Shown in pieces: positions 1 to 5,454 of a DNA stretch of 5,454 nucleotides (within the stretch, counting starts at the first letter, position 1; each line of letters opens with the position of its first letter). The position numbers were made by a program, and so were the translations under genes. The stretch comes from UBA965 sp046303375 (GTDB lineage Bacteria > Chloroflexota > Chloroflexia > Chloroflexales > Roseiflexaceae). The stretch is from the NCBI GenBank assembly GCA_046303375.1, contig JBKCGB010000076.1:1-5454 (forward strand). The letters are read 5' to 3'. Under the pieces are notes generated by a model that worked only from the letters and a program-made list of their open reading frames with translations, had not been told where the DNA came from and searched no databases.

Positions 1-877
1 AGACGATACAGCCGTCTTTCATCACAGCAAAGTCTTTGGCGTCGATCACGAGTTTGTTTCCGGTGGCCGTCACAATGAAGTCAGATTGTGCAGCTGCCTG
101 CTCCATCGGCATCACGCGGAAGCCGTCCATGGCAGCTTCGAGTGCCTTGACGGGATCGATTTCGGTGACAATCACCCACGCACCCATACCGCGGGCGCGC
201 TCGGCGATACCGCGTGAGCAGTAGCCATAGCCAGCGACGACGAAGGTTTTGCCGGCCAACAACACGTTGGTGGCGCGGATGATGCCGTCGAGCGTGCTCT
301 GACCCGTACCGTAGCGATTGTCAAACAGGTGCTTGGTGTCGCTGTCGTTGACGGCGATGACGGGGAAGGGCAACACGCCGTCTGCAGCCATGGCGCGCAG
401 ACGAATCACACCCGTGGTGGTTTCTTCGGTGCTACCGAGCATCTGCGGGATGAGGTCGCGGCGGTTTTTGAGGATCCCCGACACCAAGTCGGCGCCGTCG
501 TCTTGGGTGACGTGCGGATTGTGGGCCAAGGCGGCCTCAAGATGTTTGTAGTAGGTCTGGTTATCTTCGCCCTTGATGGCGTAGACTGGGATTTCTTCGT
601 GGGCCACCAGTGTAGCCGCAATGTCGTCTTGGGTCGACAACGGGTTAGAGGCGGCCAATACGATATCGGCACCACCCGCTGCCAAGGTCGCCATCAAGTT
701 GGCGGTTTCGGCAGTGACGTGCAAACATGCAGAAACGCGCATGCCTTTGAACGGCTTCTCTTTCTTGAAGCGTTCGCGAATCTGGCGCAATACCGGCATT
801 TCGTTCTCAGCCCAGGCCATGCGCTTGCGACCTTGCTCGGCCAAACCGATGTCCTTGATGTCATACTGCTTGGTCAT
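1..877 (-). CDS. ahcY: S-adenosylhomocysteine hydrolase (adenosylhomocysteinase), C-terminus cut by window edge
   Basis: Catalyses the reversible NAD-dependent hydrolysis of S-adenosylhomocysteine to homocysteine and adenosine in the cytoplasm, relieving product inhibition of methyltransferases. The reading frame stays open from ATG (875-877) through position 1, giving 292 residues; roughly the last quarter of a usual ~410-430 aa protein lies outside. Substrate-domain landmarks are visible: LHVTAETAN (52-60; His53 matches human His55), QDDGAD (125-130; Asp127 matches Asp131), STEETTTG (149-156; Glu152 matches Glu156) and VNDSDTKHLFDN (176-187; Lys182 and Asp186 match Lys186 and Asp190). The NAD-binding Rossmann loop is GYGYCSRG (216-223), followed by ARGMGA. 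The Cys-Arg-Gly wording of this loop and YGTGQS instead of YGCRES point to the archaeal/Thermotoga-type enzyme. A Shine-Dalgarno AGGAG (889-893) lies 11 nt before the ATG. It is separated by 240 nt from the upstream operon, so it probably has its own promoter. Confidence 0.96.
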   Translation of the reverse strand, partial: MTKQYDIKDIGLAEQGRKRMAWAENEMPVLRQIRERFKKEKPFKGMRVSACLHVTAETANLMATLAAGGADIVLAASNPLSTQDDIAATLVAHEEIPVYAIKGEDNQTYYKHLEAALAHNPHVTQDDGADLVSGILKNRRDLIPQMLGSTEETTTGVIRLRAMAADGVLPFPVIAVNDSDTKHLFDNRYGTGQSTLDGIIRATNVLLAGKTFVVAGYGYCSRGIAERARGMGAWVIVTEIDPVKALEAAMDGFRVMPMEQAAAQSDFIVTATGNKLVIDAKDFAVMKDGCIV

Positions 878-903
878 TGAATCCCCTGCTCCTATCTTTC
901 TTG

Positions 904-922
904 CATGTGATACTGCCACATG
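904..922 (-). repeat. Inverted repeat in the ahcY leader, just before the ribosome binding site
   Basis: CATGTG (904-909) and CACATG (917-922) are perfect 6-bp arms around a 7-nt loop, which an extra G-U pair could tighten to 5 nt. It ends about 10 nt upstream of the AGGAG of ahcY. It could be a protein-binding site or an RNA hairpin affecting translation; nothing in the sequence decides between them. Confidence 0.45.
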
Positions 923-1057
923 ACTGACGACGGTCTATCTCGTGGGAAATAGTACACACAAAGGCGTTGCGGCGCCACGCATTGGCATGCTTTTGAGGCA
1001 CATCAGCGTGCTCCGCACAATCACTTTGGCATATCAGTCATACGCCACTTGTAAATA

Positions 1058-1063
1058 AGTATA
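1058..1063 (-). promoter_or_regulatory. ahcY: Candidate -10 element for ahcY
   Basis: TATACT on the minus strand matches the sigma-70 -10 consensus at five of six positions and is the same hexamer seen upstream of mtnA. No good -35 hexamer lies at the usual distance (the hexamer 17 nt upstream, TGTGCA, matches only three of six positions), so the call is tentative. Confidence 0.3.
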
Positions 1064-1117
1064 CTACACTCTGAGTATTCTGCACATGACGACTCATTGA
1101 CAGACAACTCATATTCG

Positions 1118-2098
1118 CTATAAAGCAACACGCAATGCCTTGGCAACTGCTGCATCATCCCCAAATGCGTCCACATAGCGTGTATAGAATTGCGTGGGAG
1201 TGTAGATGTGCTCTTGGCAACCATGATGCTCGATGGCAAATGCGCCTGCCAACGATGCCACACGCCCACAGGTCACTGCCGGAAGTTGATGCGACATCCC
1301 AAACACAAACCCCGCCAAATAGGCATCACCCGCACCAGTGGGATCGCGGACTTCGTCGACGGGTGCGACATCGACCGCTGTATCAATGCGCACACCATCA
1401 CGCAACTCTGACACCACCGACCCCTTATCACCACGGGTAAGCACAGTGAGTGGCACACTTTCCATCAATTCGCGTTCACTTTTGCCAGTCACCTGTGCCA
1501 TCATAGCAAACTCGTAGTCGTTGCCGATCAAAGCATAGGCACCATCGAGTCCATCGAGGATTTGGGCGGCAGTCAGACGTGGCGTCTGCTTGCCTGGATC
1601 AAACAAAAAGGGCACTCCCATTTGGCGGCATTCACCCACATAACGCGCCATGGCATCGGGATCGGTCGGTGAAATAATCACGAGGTCGTTGCGGCTAAGC
1701 CCAAAGCTCAACAGTGATAAATCCCGTGAACGTGCCATGGCTCCTGTATAAAACGCCACCAACTGGTTGTTGGCTTGGTCGGTGTTGATGAAGCACGACG
1801 CAGTAAATTCGCCGATGACTTCGTGTATGCCGCTCGCATCAATCCCCTGGGTCGTCATCCACTGGCGGTATTCACCAAAATCCTGCCCTGCAGCAGCCAC
1901 CACAAGTGGTTGCAACCCCAAGAGGGCCAACGAGTAGGCGATATTTCCTGCCACCCCACCACGCATGCGCTTCATCGAGTCAACCAAAAAGCTGACTGAT
2001 AGCATGTGCACCCGATCAGGCAAAATGTGATCTTTGAACAAGCCTGGGAAGTTCATGATGTAGTCGTATGCCAACGACCCGGTAACTACTACGCGCAC
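1118..2098 (-). CDS. PfkB-family kinase, probable adenosine kinase
   Basis: Ribokinase/PfkB-family kinase, 326 aa, most likely phosphorylating adenosine to AMP with ATP. It begins with a beta-strand GSLAYDYIMNFPG (7-19). Next come the VSFLVD segment (35-40) and the glycine-rich substrate loop RGGVAGNIAYSLALLG (46-61). FDPGK lies at 166-170, a TRGDKGS nucleotide-side motif at 221-227, and the PfkB signature DPTGAGDAYLAGF at 252-264, with Asp258 as the expected catalytic base in the GAGD anion hole. The N-terminal wording and the FYTGAM segment (117-122) resemble archaeal and bacterial nucleoside/adenosine kinases more than ribokinases. The GTG start at 2096-2098 is chosen over an upstream ATG at 2159-2161, because the latter lies inside the preceding gene and the GTG has an ideal ribosome binding site. 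It is third in an apparent operon, and AhcY, which releases adenosine, is encoded next. Specificity for adenosine is inference; other nucleosides or sugars are possible. Confidence 0.88.
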   Translation of the reverse strand: MRVVVTGSLAYDYIMNFPGLFKDHILPDRVHMLSVSFLVDSMKRMRGGVAGNIAYSLALLGLQPLVVAAAGQDFGEYRQWMTTQGIDASGIHEVIGEFTASCFINTDQANNQLVAFYTGAMARSRDLSLLSFGLSRNDLVIISPTDPDAMARYVGECRQMGVPFLFDPGKQTPRLTAAQILDGLDGAYALIGNDYEFAMMAQVTGKSERELMESVPLTVLTRGDKGSVVSELRDGVRIDTAVDVAPVDEVRDPTGAGDAYLAGFVFGMSHQLPAVTCGRVASLAGAFAIEHHGCQEHIYTPTQFYTRYVDAFGDDAAVAKALRVAL

Positions 2099-2104
2099 AG
2101 TATA

Positions 2105-2111
2105 CTCCTTT
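2105..2111 (-). promoter_or_regulatory. Ribosome binding site that fixes the GTG start of the PfkB kinase
   Basis: AAAGGAG on the minus strand lies 6 nt before the GTG at 2096-2098, in the 16-nt gap after the stop codon of the preceding gene (2115-2117). It supports the GTG start over the in-frame ATG further upstream. Confidence 0.8.
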
Positions 2112-2114
2112 GAA

Positions 2115-3134
2115 CTAGTACTCAGAAAACAGTGCCTGGTTGAGCGCATGTGCCACTTCACAGGTCACCGCAATCACCTCTTCGGCAATCTCCACAGTCG
2201 TCTGACCGAGTGACGATACTGGCATAATCATCACCTGCTCACGCATGAGCGCATACTCGATCCCAGCCTGGTGCAACTGCGCCAACAGTGCATGCATCCC
2301 CGCAAGTGCGTGTGCCGCACGCATCCCAGCATTCGCCACAGGCACACAGCCACACGCCAAGATTCCCCCGCGTTGCATGAACGCATGGATGGATGCCGCT
2401 GCGTCGATGATGCGGTGTGCATAGTCACTGCTATTGACCATCAACACACGAATTGGCAACTCACAGAGCGGTGCCAACGGCACGTCACTACTAATTGCGA
2501 GACCACGCAACACGGGAATCGCATCGAGAACACGCGCTAATCCCATCCAGAGCTCGTCTTGGTCAATGCTCAAAAACGGCGACGAAATCACATCAATGAA
2601 TGGTTCATCGAGACACAACAACACCGGTCGGTTTGTGCGTTGGAGTAATTCAGCCTGCCAACGCGCCCGTTGACACAGATGTTGCACGAGTCCCTCAAAC
2701 AAGACACTGTCACTGATGAGCGGATTCTGTGCTTCGTCGGTCAGCTGTGCTGCCAACGAAATCGGACCAAGCAATTGCCCTTTGCACCCAACCTGCGCCT
2801 GCTGTGACTGCAGGAGTGGCAACACAGCAAACAGCCCAGCCGCTTCTGCGGGTGTCATCGCGGCCCTAGTATCACGGCGTTGCAAGAAATCCAGCGCTAA
2901 CTGCGGAATAGCCGATTCACTGACGGCACGCTGTACAAAGACTCGCCGTTGCTGCTCATCGATGACGACACCGGGGAATCCGTATGCGGCCTGGACTACG
3001 CTCCGTTCTCGGAAGCTTCGTTGTGGTAGCTGTGGCCATACGATATAGGGCATAGCAAAGCGGTGTAGCACAGACAATGCCGCATCAAGTGTGGGATGCG
3101 GCAAGGCACCATACAGCAAAGGCGCAATCGGCAT
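2115..3134 (-). CDS. UROD/MetE-superfamily barrel protein, methionine-synthase-like, zinc site apparently lost
   Basis: Cytoplasmic 339-aa protein resembling the short 'core MetE'-type members of the UROD/MetE superfamily (single TIM barrel, about half the length of full MetE). Matches to that type are YGALPHPTLDAAL (8-20), WPQLPQRSFRE (33-43), GFPGVVID (52-59), KGQLLGPIS (118-126), RARWQAELL (156-164) and LDEPFI (175-180). Methionine synthases bind homocysteine through a zinc held in E. coli MetE by His641, Cys643, Glu665 and Cys726. Where the His/Cys pair is expected this protein has LAISSDVPL (212-220), and where the C-terminal Cys-Gly-Leu motif is expected it has MPVSSLGQT (304-312), so the ligands seem absent. 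A CGC (261-263) is the only nearby cysteine cluster. The gene starts 5 nt after mtnA, so it is probably translated with it, and is followed by the kinase. The superfamily is clear; function is not. It may be a methyltransferase with another chemistry, a binding protein or a degenerate enzyme. Confidence 0.75.
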   Translation of the reverse strand: MPIAPLLYGALPHPTLDAALSVLHRFAMPYIVWPQLPQRSFRERSVVQAAYGFPGVVIDEQQRRVFVQRAVSESAIPQLALDFLQRRDTRAAMTPAEAAGLFAVLPLLQSQQAQVGCKGQLLGPISLAAQLTDEAQNPLISDSVLFEGLVQHLCQRARWQAELLQRTNRPVLLCLDEPFIDVISSPFLSIDQDELWMGLARVLDAIPVLRGLAISSDVPLAPLCELPIRVLMVNSSDYAHRIIDAAASIHAFMQRGGILACGCVPVANAGMRAAHALAGMHALLAQLHQAGIEYALMREQVMIMPVSSLGQTTVEIAEEVIAVTCEVAHALNQALFSEY

Positions 3135-3139
3135 ACCAC

Positions 3140-4180
3140 TTACCCCATTACCTGTGCTAATGACACTGCATAGGGCGCCGTCAATACACCCTTTTCACAG
3201 ATAATTCCATGAATCAACCGCGCTGGTGTCACATCAAACGCAGGATGTGCGGCCGTAACCCCCTCGGGGGCGAGACGTACCCCTGCCACCATGGTGACTT
3301 CGTCTGATGAACGCTCCTCGATGGGGATCATGCTCCCATCAGCAATGCGCATATCAATCGTCGATGTGGGCGCTGCCACATACATTGGGATGCCATGTGC
3401 ATGGGCAAGCACTGCGAGACCGTAGGTACCGATTTTGTTGGCCACATCGCCATTGGCAGCAATGCGGTCAGCGCCCACAATAATGCAATCCACCAGCCCA
3501 CGCCCCATGAAATAGGCAGCCATATTGTCGGTAATCAGTGTGAGCGGTACACCAGCACGCTGCAACTCAAATGCGGTCAAACGAGCCCCCTGCAGATAGG
3601 GACGCGTCTCATCCACATAGACATGCACGGCTCGCCCCAGCTCATGGGCCCGATATATCGGACCAAGGGCGGTGCCATACCCCGCTGTGGCGAGCCCACC
3701 GGCATTGCAGTGCGTCAATACACGCCCACGCGCCGGGATGAGTGGCTCACCATGCACGCCGATGGCACGACACATGGCCACATCCTCGGCAAAAATCGCT
3801 TGTGCCTCGGCAACAAGTACAGCAGCAAATTCGGCGCGTGGTAGCTGTTGTTGGGTAACCGCGTAGTCGTACATGCGCCGTGTCGCCCAAAAGAGATTAA
3901 CGGCAGTGGGACGTGATGCATCGAGCACCCGCCGTGCGTCGGCAAGCGCACCAAGCAAATCTGCACCCGTCGTACCCTGTCCGTACACCGCCACAAGTGC
4001 CATGCCGTAGGCAGCAGTACAGCCAATGGCTGGGGCACCACGCACCTGCATCGAACGAATCGACTCGGCGACATCGGCCACAGTAATATATCTATTCACA
4101 ACTTCTTGATGCGGCAAACGACGCTGGTCGAGCACATATACCCCACCATCATGCCACGCTACGGATTGTAACTGTGTCAT
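3140..4180 (-). CDS. mtnA: S-methyl-5-thioribose-1-phosphate isomerase
   Basis: Converts 5-methylthioribose-1-phosphate to 5-methylthioribulose-1-phosphate in the methionine salvage pathway, which recycles methylthioadenosine left over from polyamine synthesis. At 346 aa it has the usual length of the MtnA/eIF2B-alpha-like family and looks intact. Visible motifs are RGAPAIG (47-53, phosphate binding), THCNAGGLAT (156-165) with the catalytic Cys158, DETRP (190-194), TDNMAAYFM (217-225) and VGADRIAANGDVANKIGTY (235-253) with the catalytic Asp238. These Cys and Asp residues separate true isomerases from eIF2B subunits and from ribose-1,5-bisphosphate isomerases, although the latter are related and cannot be fully excluded by eye. 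It is the first gene of the apparent minus-strand operon and is transcribed divergently from the deoxyhypusine-synthase-like gene. The ribosome binding site is weak (AGAAAG at 4191-4196, 10 nt before ATG). The other salvage genes (mtnP, mtnK, mtnB and so on) are not in this window. Confidence 0.95.
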   Translation of the reverse strand: MTQLQSVAWHDGGVYVLDQRRLPHQEVVNRYITVADVAESIRSMQVRGAPAIGCTAAYGMALVAVYGQGTTGADLLGALADARRVLDASRPTAVNLFWATRRMYDYAVTQQQLPRAEFAAVLVAEAQAIFAEDVAMCRAIGVHGEPLIPARGRVLTHCNAGGLATAGYGTALGPIYRAHELGRAVHVYVDETRPYLQGARLTAFELQRAGVPLTLITDNMAAYFMGRGLVDCIIVGADRIAANGDVANKIGTYGLAVLAHAHGIPMYVAAPTSTIDMRIADGSMIPIEERSSDEVTMVAGVRLAPEGVTAAHPAFDVTPARLIHGIICEKGVLTAPYAVSLAQVMG

Positions 4181-4205
4181 GCCATTCGTACTTTCTGTGA
4201 TTTAG

Positions 4206-4219
4206 TCGTACCAGTACGA
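4206..4219. promoter_or_regulatory. 14-bp palindrome over the predicted mtnA transcription start; candidate operator
   Basis: TCGTAC (4206-4211), a CA centre and GTACGA (4214-4219) form a perfect 6+2+6 palindrome. It begins 1 nt downstream of the putative mtnA -10 hexamer and would cover the transcription start, a classic place for a repressor site. It could instead be a small 5' RNA hairpin. The regulator is unknown. Confidence 0.45.
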
Positions 4220-4220
4220 T

Positions 4221-4226
4221 AGTATA
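4221..4226 (-). promoter_or_regulatory. mtnA: Candidate -10 element of the mtnA operon promoter
   Basis: TATACT on the minus strand, 40 nt before the mtnA start codon, would give a leader of about 35 nt. No strong -35 hexamer is found 16-18 nt upstream, where the sequence is CAATTC/TCAATT/CTCAAT, so the promoter may need an activator or another sigma factor. Confidence 0.45.
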
Positions 4227-4242
4227 ACATGCTATTACCTGT

Positions 4243-4256
4243 GAATTGAGAATTGA
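4243..4256 (+). repeat. Tandem 7-bp repeat GAATTGA x2
   Basis: Two perfect head-to-tail copies of GAATTGA (4243-4249 and 4250-4256), followed by a partial GAA. They lie in the middle of the divergent region between mtnA and the deoxyhypusine-synthase-like gene. Each copy contains a TTGAGA hexamer that could act as a -35 element for the plus-strand promoter. Confidence 0.7.
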
Positions 4257-4276
4257 GAACCACTGCATGGTAGAAT
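4246..4276 (+). promoter_or_regulatory. Candidate promoter of the deoxyhypusine-synthase-like gene
   Basis: An extended -10 element TGGTAGAAT (4268-4276) lies 37 nt before the ATG. The TTGAGA of the first repeat copy (4246-4251) is 19 nt upstream of TAGAAT, slightly long. The second copy is only 12 nt away, too close to serve. The extended TGn motif may compensate for the poor spacing. Confidence 0.4.
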
Positions 4277-4313
4277 ACTCAAAGATTTGCCATAACAAAG
4301 GGAGTATCCATCC

Positions 4314-5393
4314 ATGTCTTACGGTGTCAAGCTCGACCCCAAGCCGATTGTGCCAGGTTTGAGCATCAAAGCGCTTGTCGACAATCATTTTTATTCATAC
4401 AACGCCGGGCGTATGCGTGAAGCATGTCAGCTCTTTGCCCGCAAAATCGCCCAACCCGATGTTACCATCGGTGTCACCTTGTCAGGTGCACTGACACCAA
4501 CCGGGCTCGGCACGGCATCGATCGTGCCGCTCATCCGCGCCGGGCTCGTCGATTGGGTGATTAGCACGGGAGCCAATCTCTATCATGATATGCATCGTTC
4601 ACTGGGGTTTAGCCTGTATGGTGGCAGCCCGTTTAGTGACGATATCGCCCTGCGCGAACAAAAAATCATCCGCATCTACGACATCTTGTTCGACCAGGAA
4701 GTGTTGCTCGAATCCGACGCCTTTTTGCGGCGCTGTCTCGCTGAGCCCGAATTCCAAAAACCCATGTCTACGGCCGAGCTCCACTACCGGCTTGGACGCT
4801 ACACGCAAGCCCGCGAGCGCGCCATCGGTACCGAGTATGTCTCTATCCTCACTGCAGCCTACGAAGCCGGTGTACCGCTCTACACGTCGAGCCCCGGCGA
4901 CTCGACTATCGGCATGAATGTGGCTGCGTTAGCACTCGCCGGCAACAAGCTGCGTTTCGACGTCGAAGCCGATGTCAATGAGACGACATCGATTGTCTAC
5001 AATGCAAAAAAACACGGCGGTAAGAGTGCAGTTATTATCTTTGGTGGTGGCTCACCCAAAAATTTCATCCTGCAGACAGAGCCCCAACTGCAAGAAATCA
5101 TGGGCATCGCCGAAAAGGGGCACGACTACTTCGTGCAGTTTACCGATGCCCGCCCAGATACGGGGGGATTGTCGGGCGCCACACCCAGCGAAGCCATGAC
5201 GTGGGGCAAAGTCGACCCCGATCAACTCCCTGATTCGATTGTGTGTTATGTCGATAGCACGGTAGTCATGCCGATTTTGACGGCTTACACGCTCGAATCA
5301 ACCACCCCACGCCCACTCAAGCGCCTCTACGACCAACGCGCCGCCATGCTCGCTGAGCTGAGCGACGACTACGCCAAAGCCCGCACCGAGTAA
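4314..5393 (+). CDS. Deoxyhypusine synthase-like protein (polyamine aminobutyl/aminopropyl-transfer family)
   Basis: A 359-aa cytoplasmic NAD-dependent protein of the deoxyhypusine synthase (DHS) family. DHS moves the aminobutyl group of spermidine to a lysine of eIF5A, but bacteria lack eIF5A, so bacterial members must do something else; homospermidine or related polyamine formation is the likeliest inference. Landmarks are SGALTPTGLG (57-66), ISTGANLYHD (83-92), SPGDSTIG (193-200), GGGSPKN (244-250) and EAMTWGKV (293-300). In the last, Lys299 matches human Lys329, which forms the imine intermediate, and Trp297 and Glu293 match Trp327 and Glu323. Equivalents of the human spermidine-binding residues His288 and Asp316 appear to be Asn250 and Leu286. 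Length is normal for the family (human DHS 369 aa). The ATG has a good AGGGAG site (4299-4304) 9 nt upstream. It is divergent from mtnA and followed by a strong hairpin, so it is probably monocistronic. Confidence 0.9.
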   Translation: MSYGVKLDPKPIVPGLSIKALVDNHFYSYNAGRMREACQLFARKIAQPDVTIGVTLSGALTPTGLGTASIVPLIRAGLVDWVISTGANLYHDMHRSLGFSLYGGSPFSDDIALREQKIIRIYDILFDQEVLLESDAFLRRCLAEPEFQKPMSTAELHYRLGRYTQARERAIGTEYVSILTAAYEAGVPLYTSSPGDSTIGMNVAALALAGNKLRFDVEADVNETTSIVYNAKKHGGKSAVIIFGGGSPKNFILQTEPQLQEIMGIAEKGHDYFVQFTDARPDTGGLSGATPSEAMTWGKVDPDQLPDSIVCYVDSTVVMPILTAYTLESTTPRPLKRLYDQRAAMLAELSDDYAKARTE

Positions 5394-5399
5394 TGCTCC

Positions 5400-5434
5400 C
5401 CCCTAGGGCGTTGGCTATGCCGACGCCCTAGGGG
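5400..5434 (+). terminator. Strong hairpin just after the deoxyhypusine-synthase-like gene; probable terminator
   Basis: CCCCTAGGGCGT (5400-5411) pairs perfectly with ACGCCCTAGGGG (5423-5434). Inside, a T-G wobble (5412/5422) and GGC/GCC (5413-5415 with 5419-5421) continue the stem to a TAT triloop, for about 16 pairs in all. It starts 6 nt after the stop codon, where a terminator is expected. No U-tract follows (CGGTAGACG...), so it is not a textbook intrinsic terminator; it may end transcription without one or protect the 3' end. Confidence 0.65.
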
Positions 5435-5454
5435 CGGTAGACGAGCCACCCCAA

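Larger units (their letters stand above)
878..1117 (-). other. 240-nt leader/intergenic region upstream of ahcY
   Basis: No convincing gene is present on either strand. Read towards ahcY it holds a TATACT hexamer (1058-1063) and several short inverted repeats: GCAC/GTGC pairs at 998-1001, 1008-1011 and 1015-1018, where the middle element can pair with either neighbour; a GGCG/CGCC hairpin at 963-976; and CATGTG/CACATG at 904-922. I could not match it to the conserved core of the SAH riboswitch or a SAM riboswitch by eye. If transcription starts just after the TATACT hexamer, the ahcY leader would be about 170 nt, long enough for a regulatory element. Confidence 0.5.

Noticed and set aside
329..880. 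Open frame of 183 codons on the plus strand
   Set aside because: It lies wholly antisense to ahcY, whose minus-strand translation shows clear family motifs; the plus-strand product has no recognisable features.
960..976. GGCG-CCGCAA-CGCC hairpin followed by TTT as terminator of the mtnA operon
   Set aside because: The stem is only 4 bp and the T-run only three, too weak to call a terminator, though it could contribute to leader structure.
878..1117. SAH or SAM riboswitch upstream of ahcY
   Set aside because: I looked for the conserved cores by eye and found no convincing match; only a covariance search could settle it.
1021..1269. Short minus-strand open frame running from within the kinase gene into the ahcY leader
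   Set aside because: Most of it overlaps the kinase gene in another frame; no ribosome binding site or recognisable protein features.
2099..2161. Upstream ATG start for the PfkB kinase (21 extra residues)
   Set aside because: It would overlap the preceding gene by 47 nt, and the extra residues do not resemble the family N-terminus, while the GTG at 2096-2098 has an AAAGGAG 6 nt upstream.
3395..3844. Open frame of 149 codons on the plus strand
   Set aside because: Antisense to mtnA, which has intact catalytic motifs throughout this stretch.

Overview
The window reads as chromosomal bacterial DNA of moderately high GC. It is densely coded, with no mobile elements, RNA genes or CRISPR. All five protein genes belong to, or border on, the metabolism of S-adenosylmethionine (SAM) by-products. 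The gene types suggest a Chloroflexota-like bacterium: a Thermotoga/archaeal-type S-adenosylhomocysteine hydrolase, a nucleoside-kinase-type PfkB protein, a short MetE-like barrel protein and a bacterial deoxyhypusine-synthase-like protein. This is an inference from protein character, not a search result, and other deep-branching phyla are possible.

Layout. Minus strand, in transcription order from about 4220 downwards: mtnA (3140-4180), then after 5 nt a UROD/MetE-superfamily protein (2115-3134), then after 16 nt a PfkB-family probable adenosine kinase starting at GTG (1118-2098). These three look like one operon. A 240-nt gap (878-1117) with a candidate promoter and small hairpins precedes ahcY (877 to beyond the left edge; its C-terminal part is outside the window). 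On the plus strand, divergent from mtnA, is a deoxyhypusine-synthase-like gene (4314-5393), followed at once by a strong hairpin (5400-5434). The 133-nt divergent region 4181-4313 carries candidate promoters for both directions, a 14-bp palindrome and a 7-bp tandem repeat.

How the genes may work together. AhcY splits S-adenosylhomocysteine into homocysteine and adenosine. The kinase would remove adenosine and so pull that reversible reaction forward. MtnA isomerises methylthioribose-1-phosphate in methionine salvage from methylthioadenosine, a by-product of polyamine synthesis. The deoxyhypusine-synthase-like protein probably acts on polyamines. The MetE-like protein would fit homocysteine remethylation by position, but by my reading it lacks the zinc ligands that methionine synthases need, so its role is open. 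That gene and the altered polyamine site of the deoxyhypusine-synthase-like protein are the most interesting points here.
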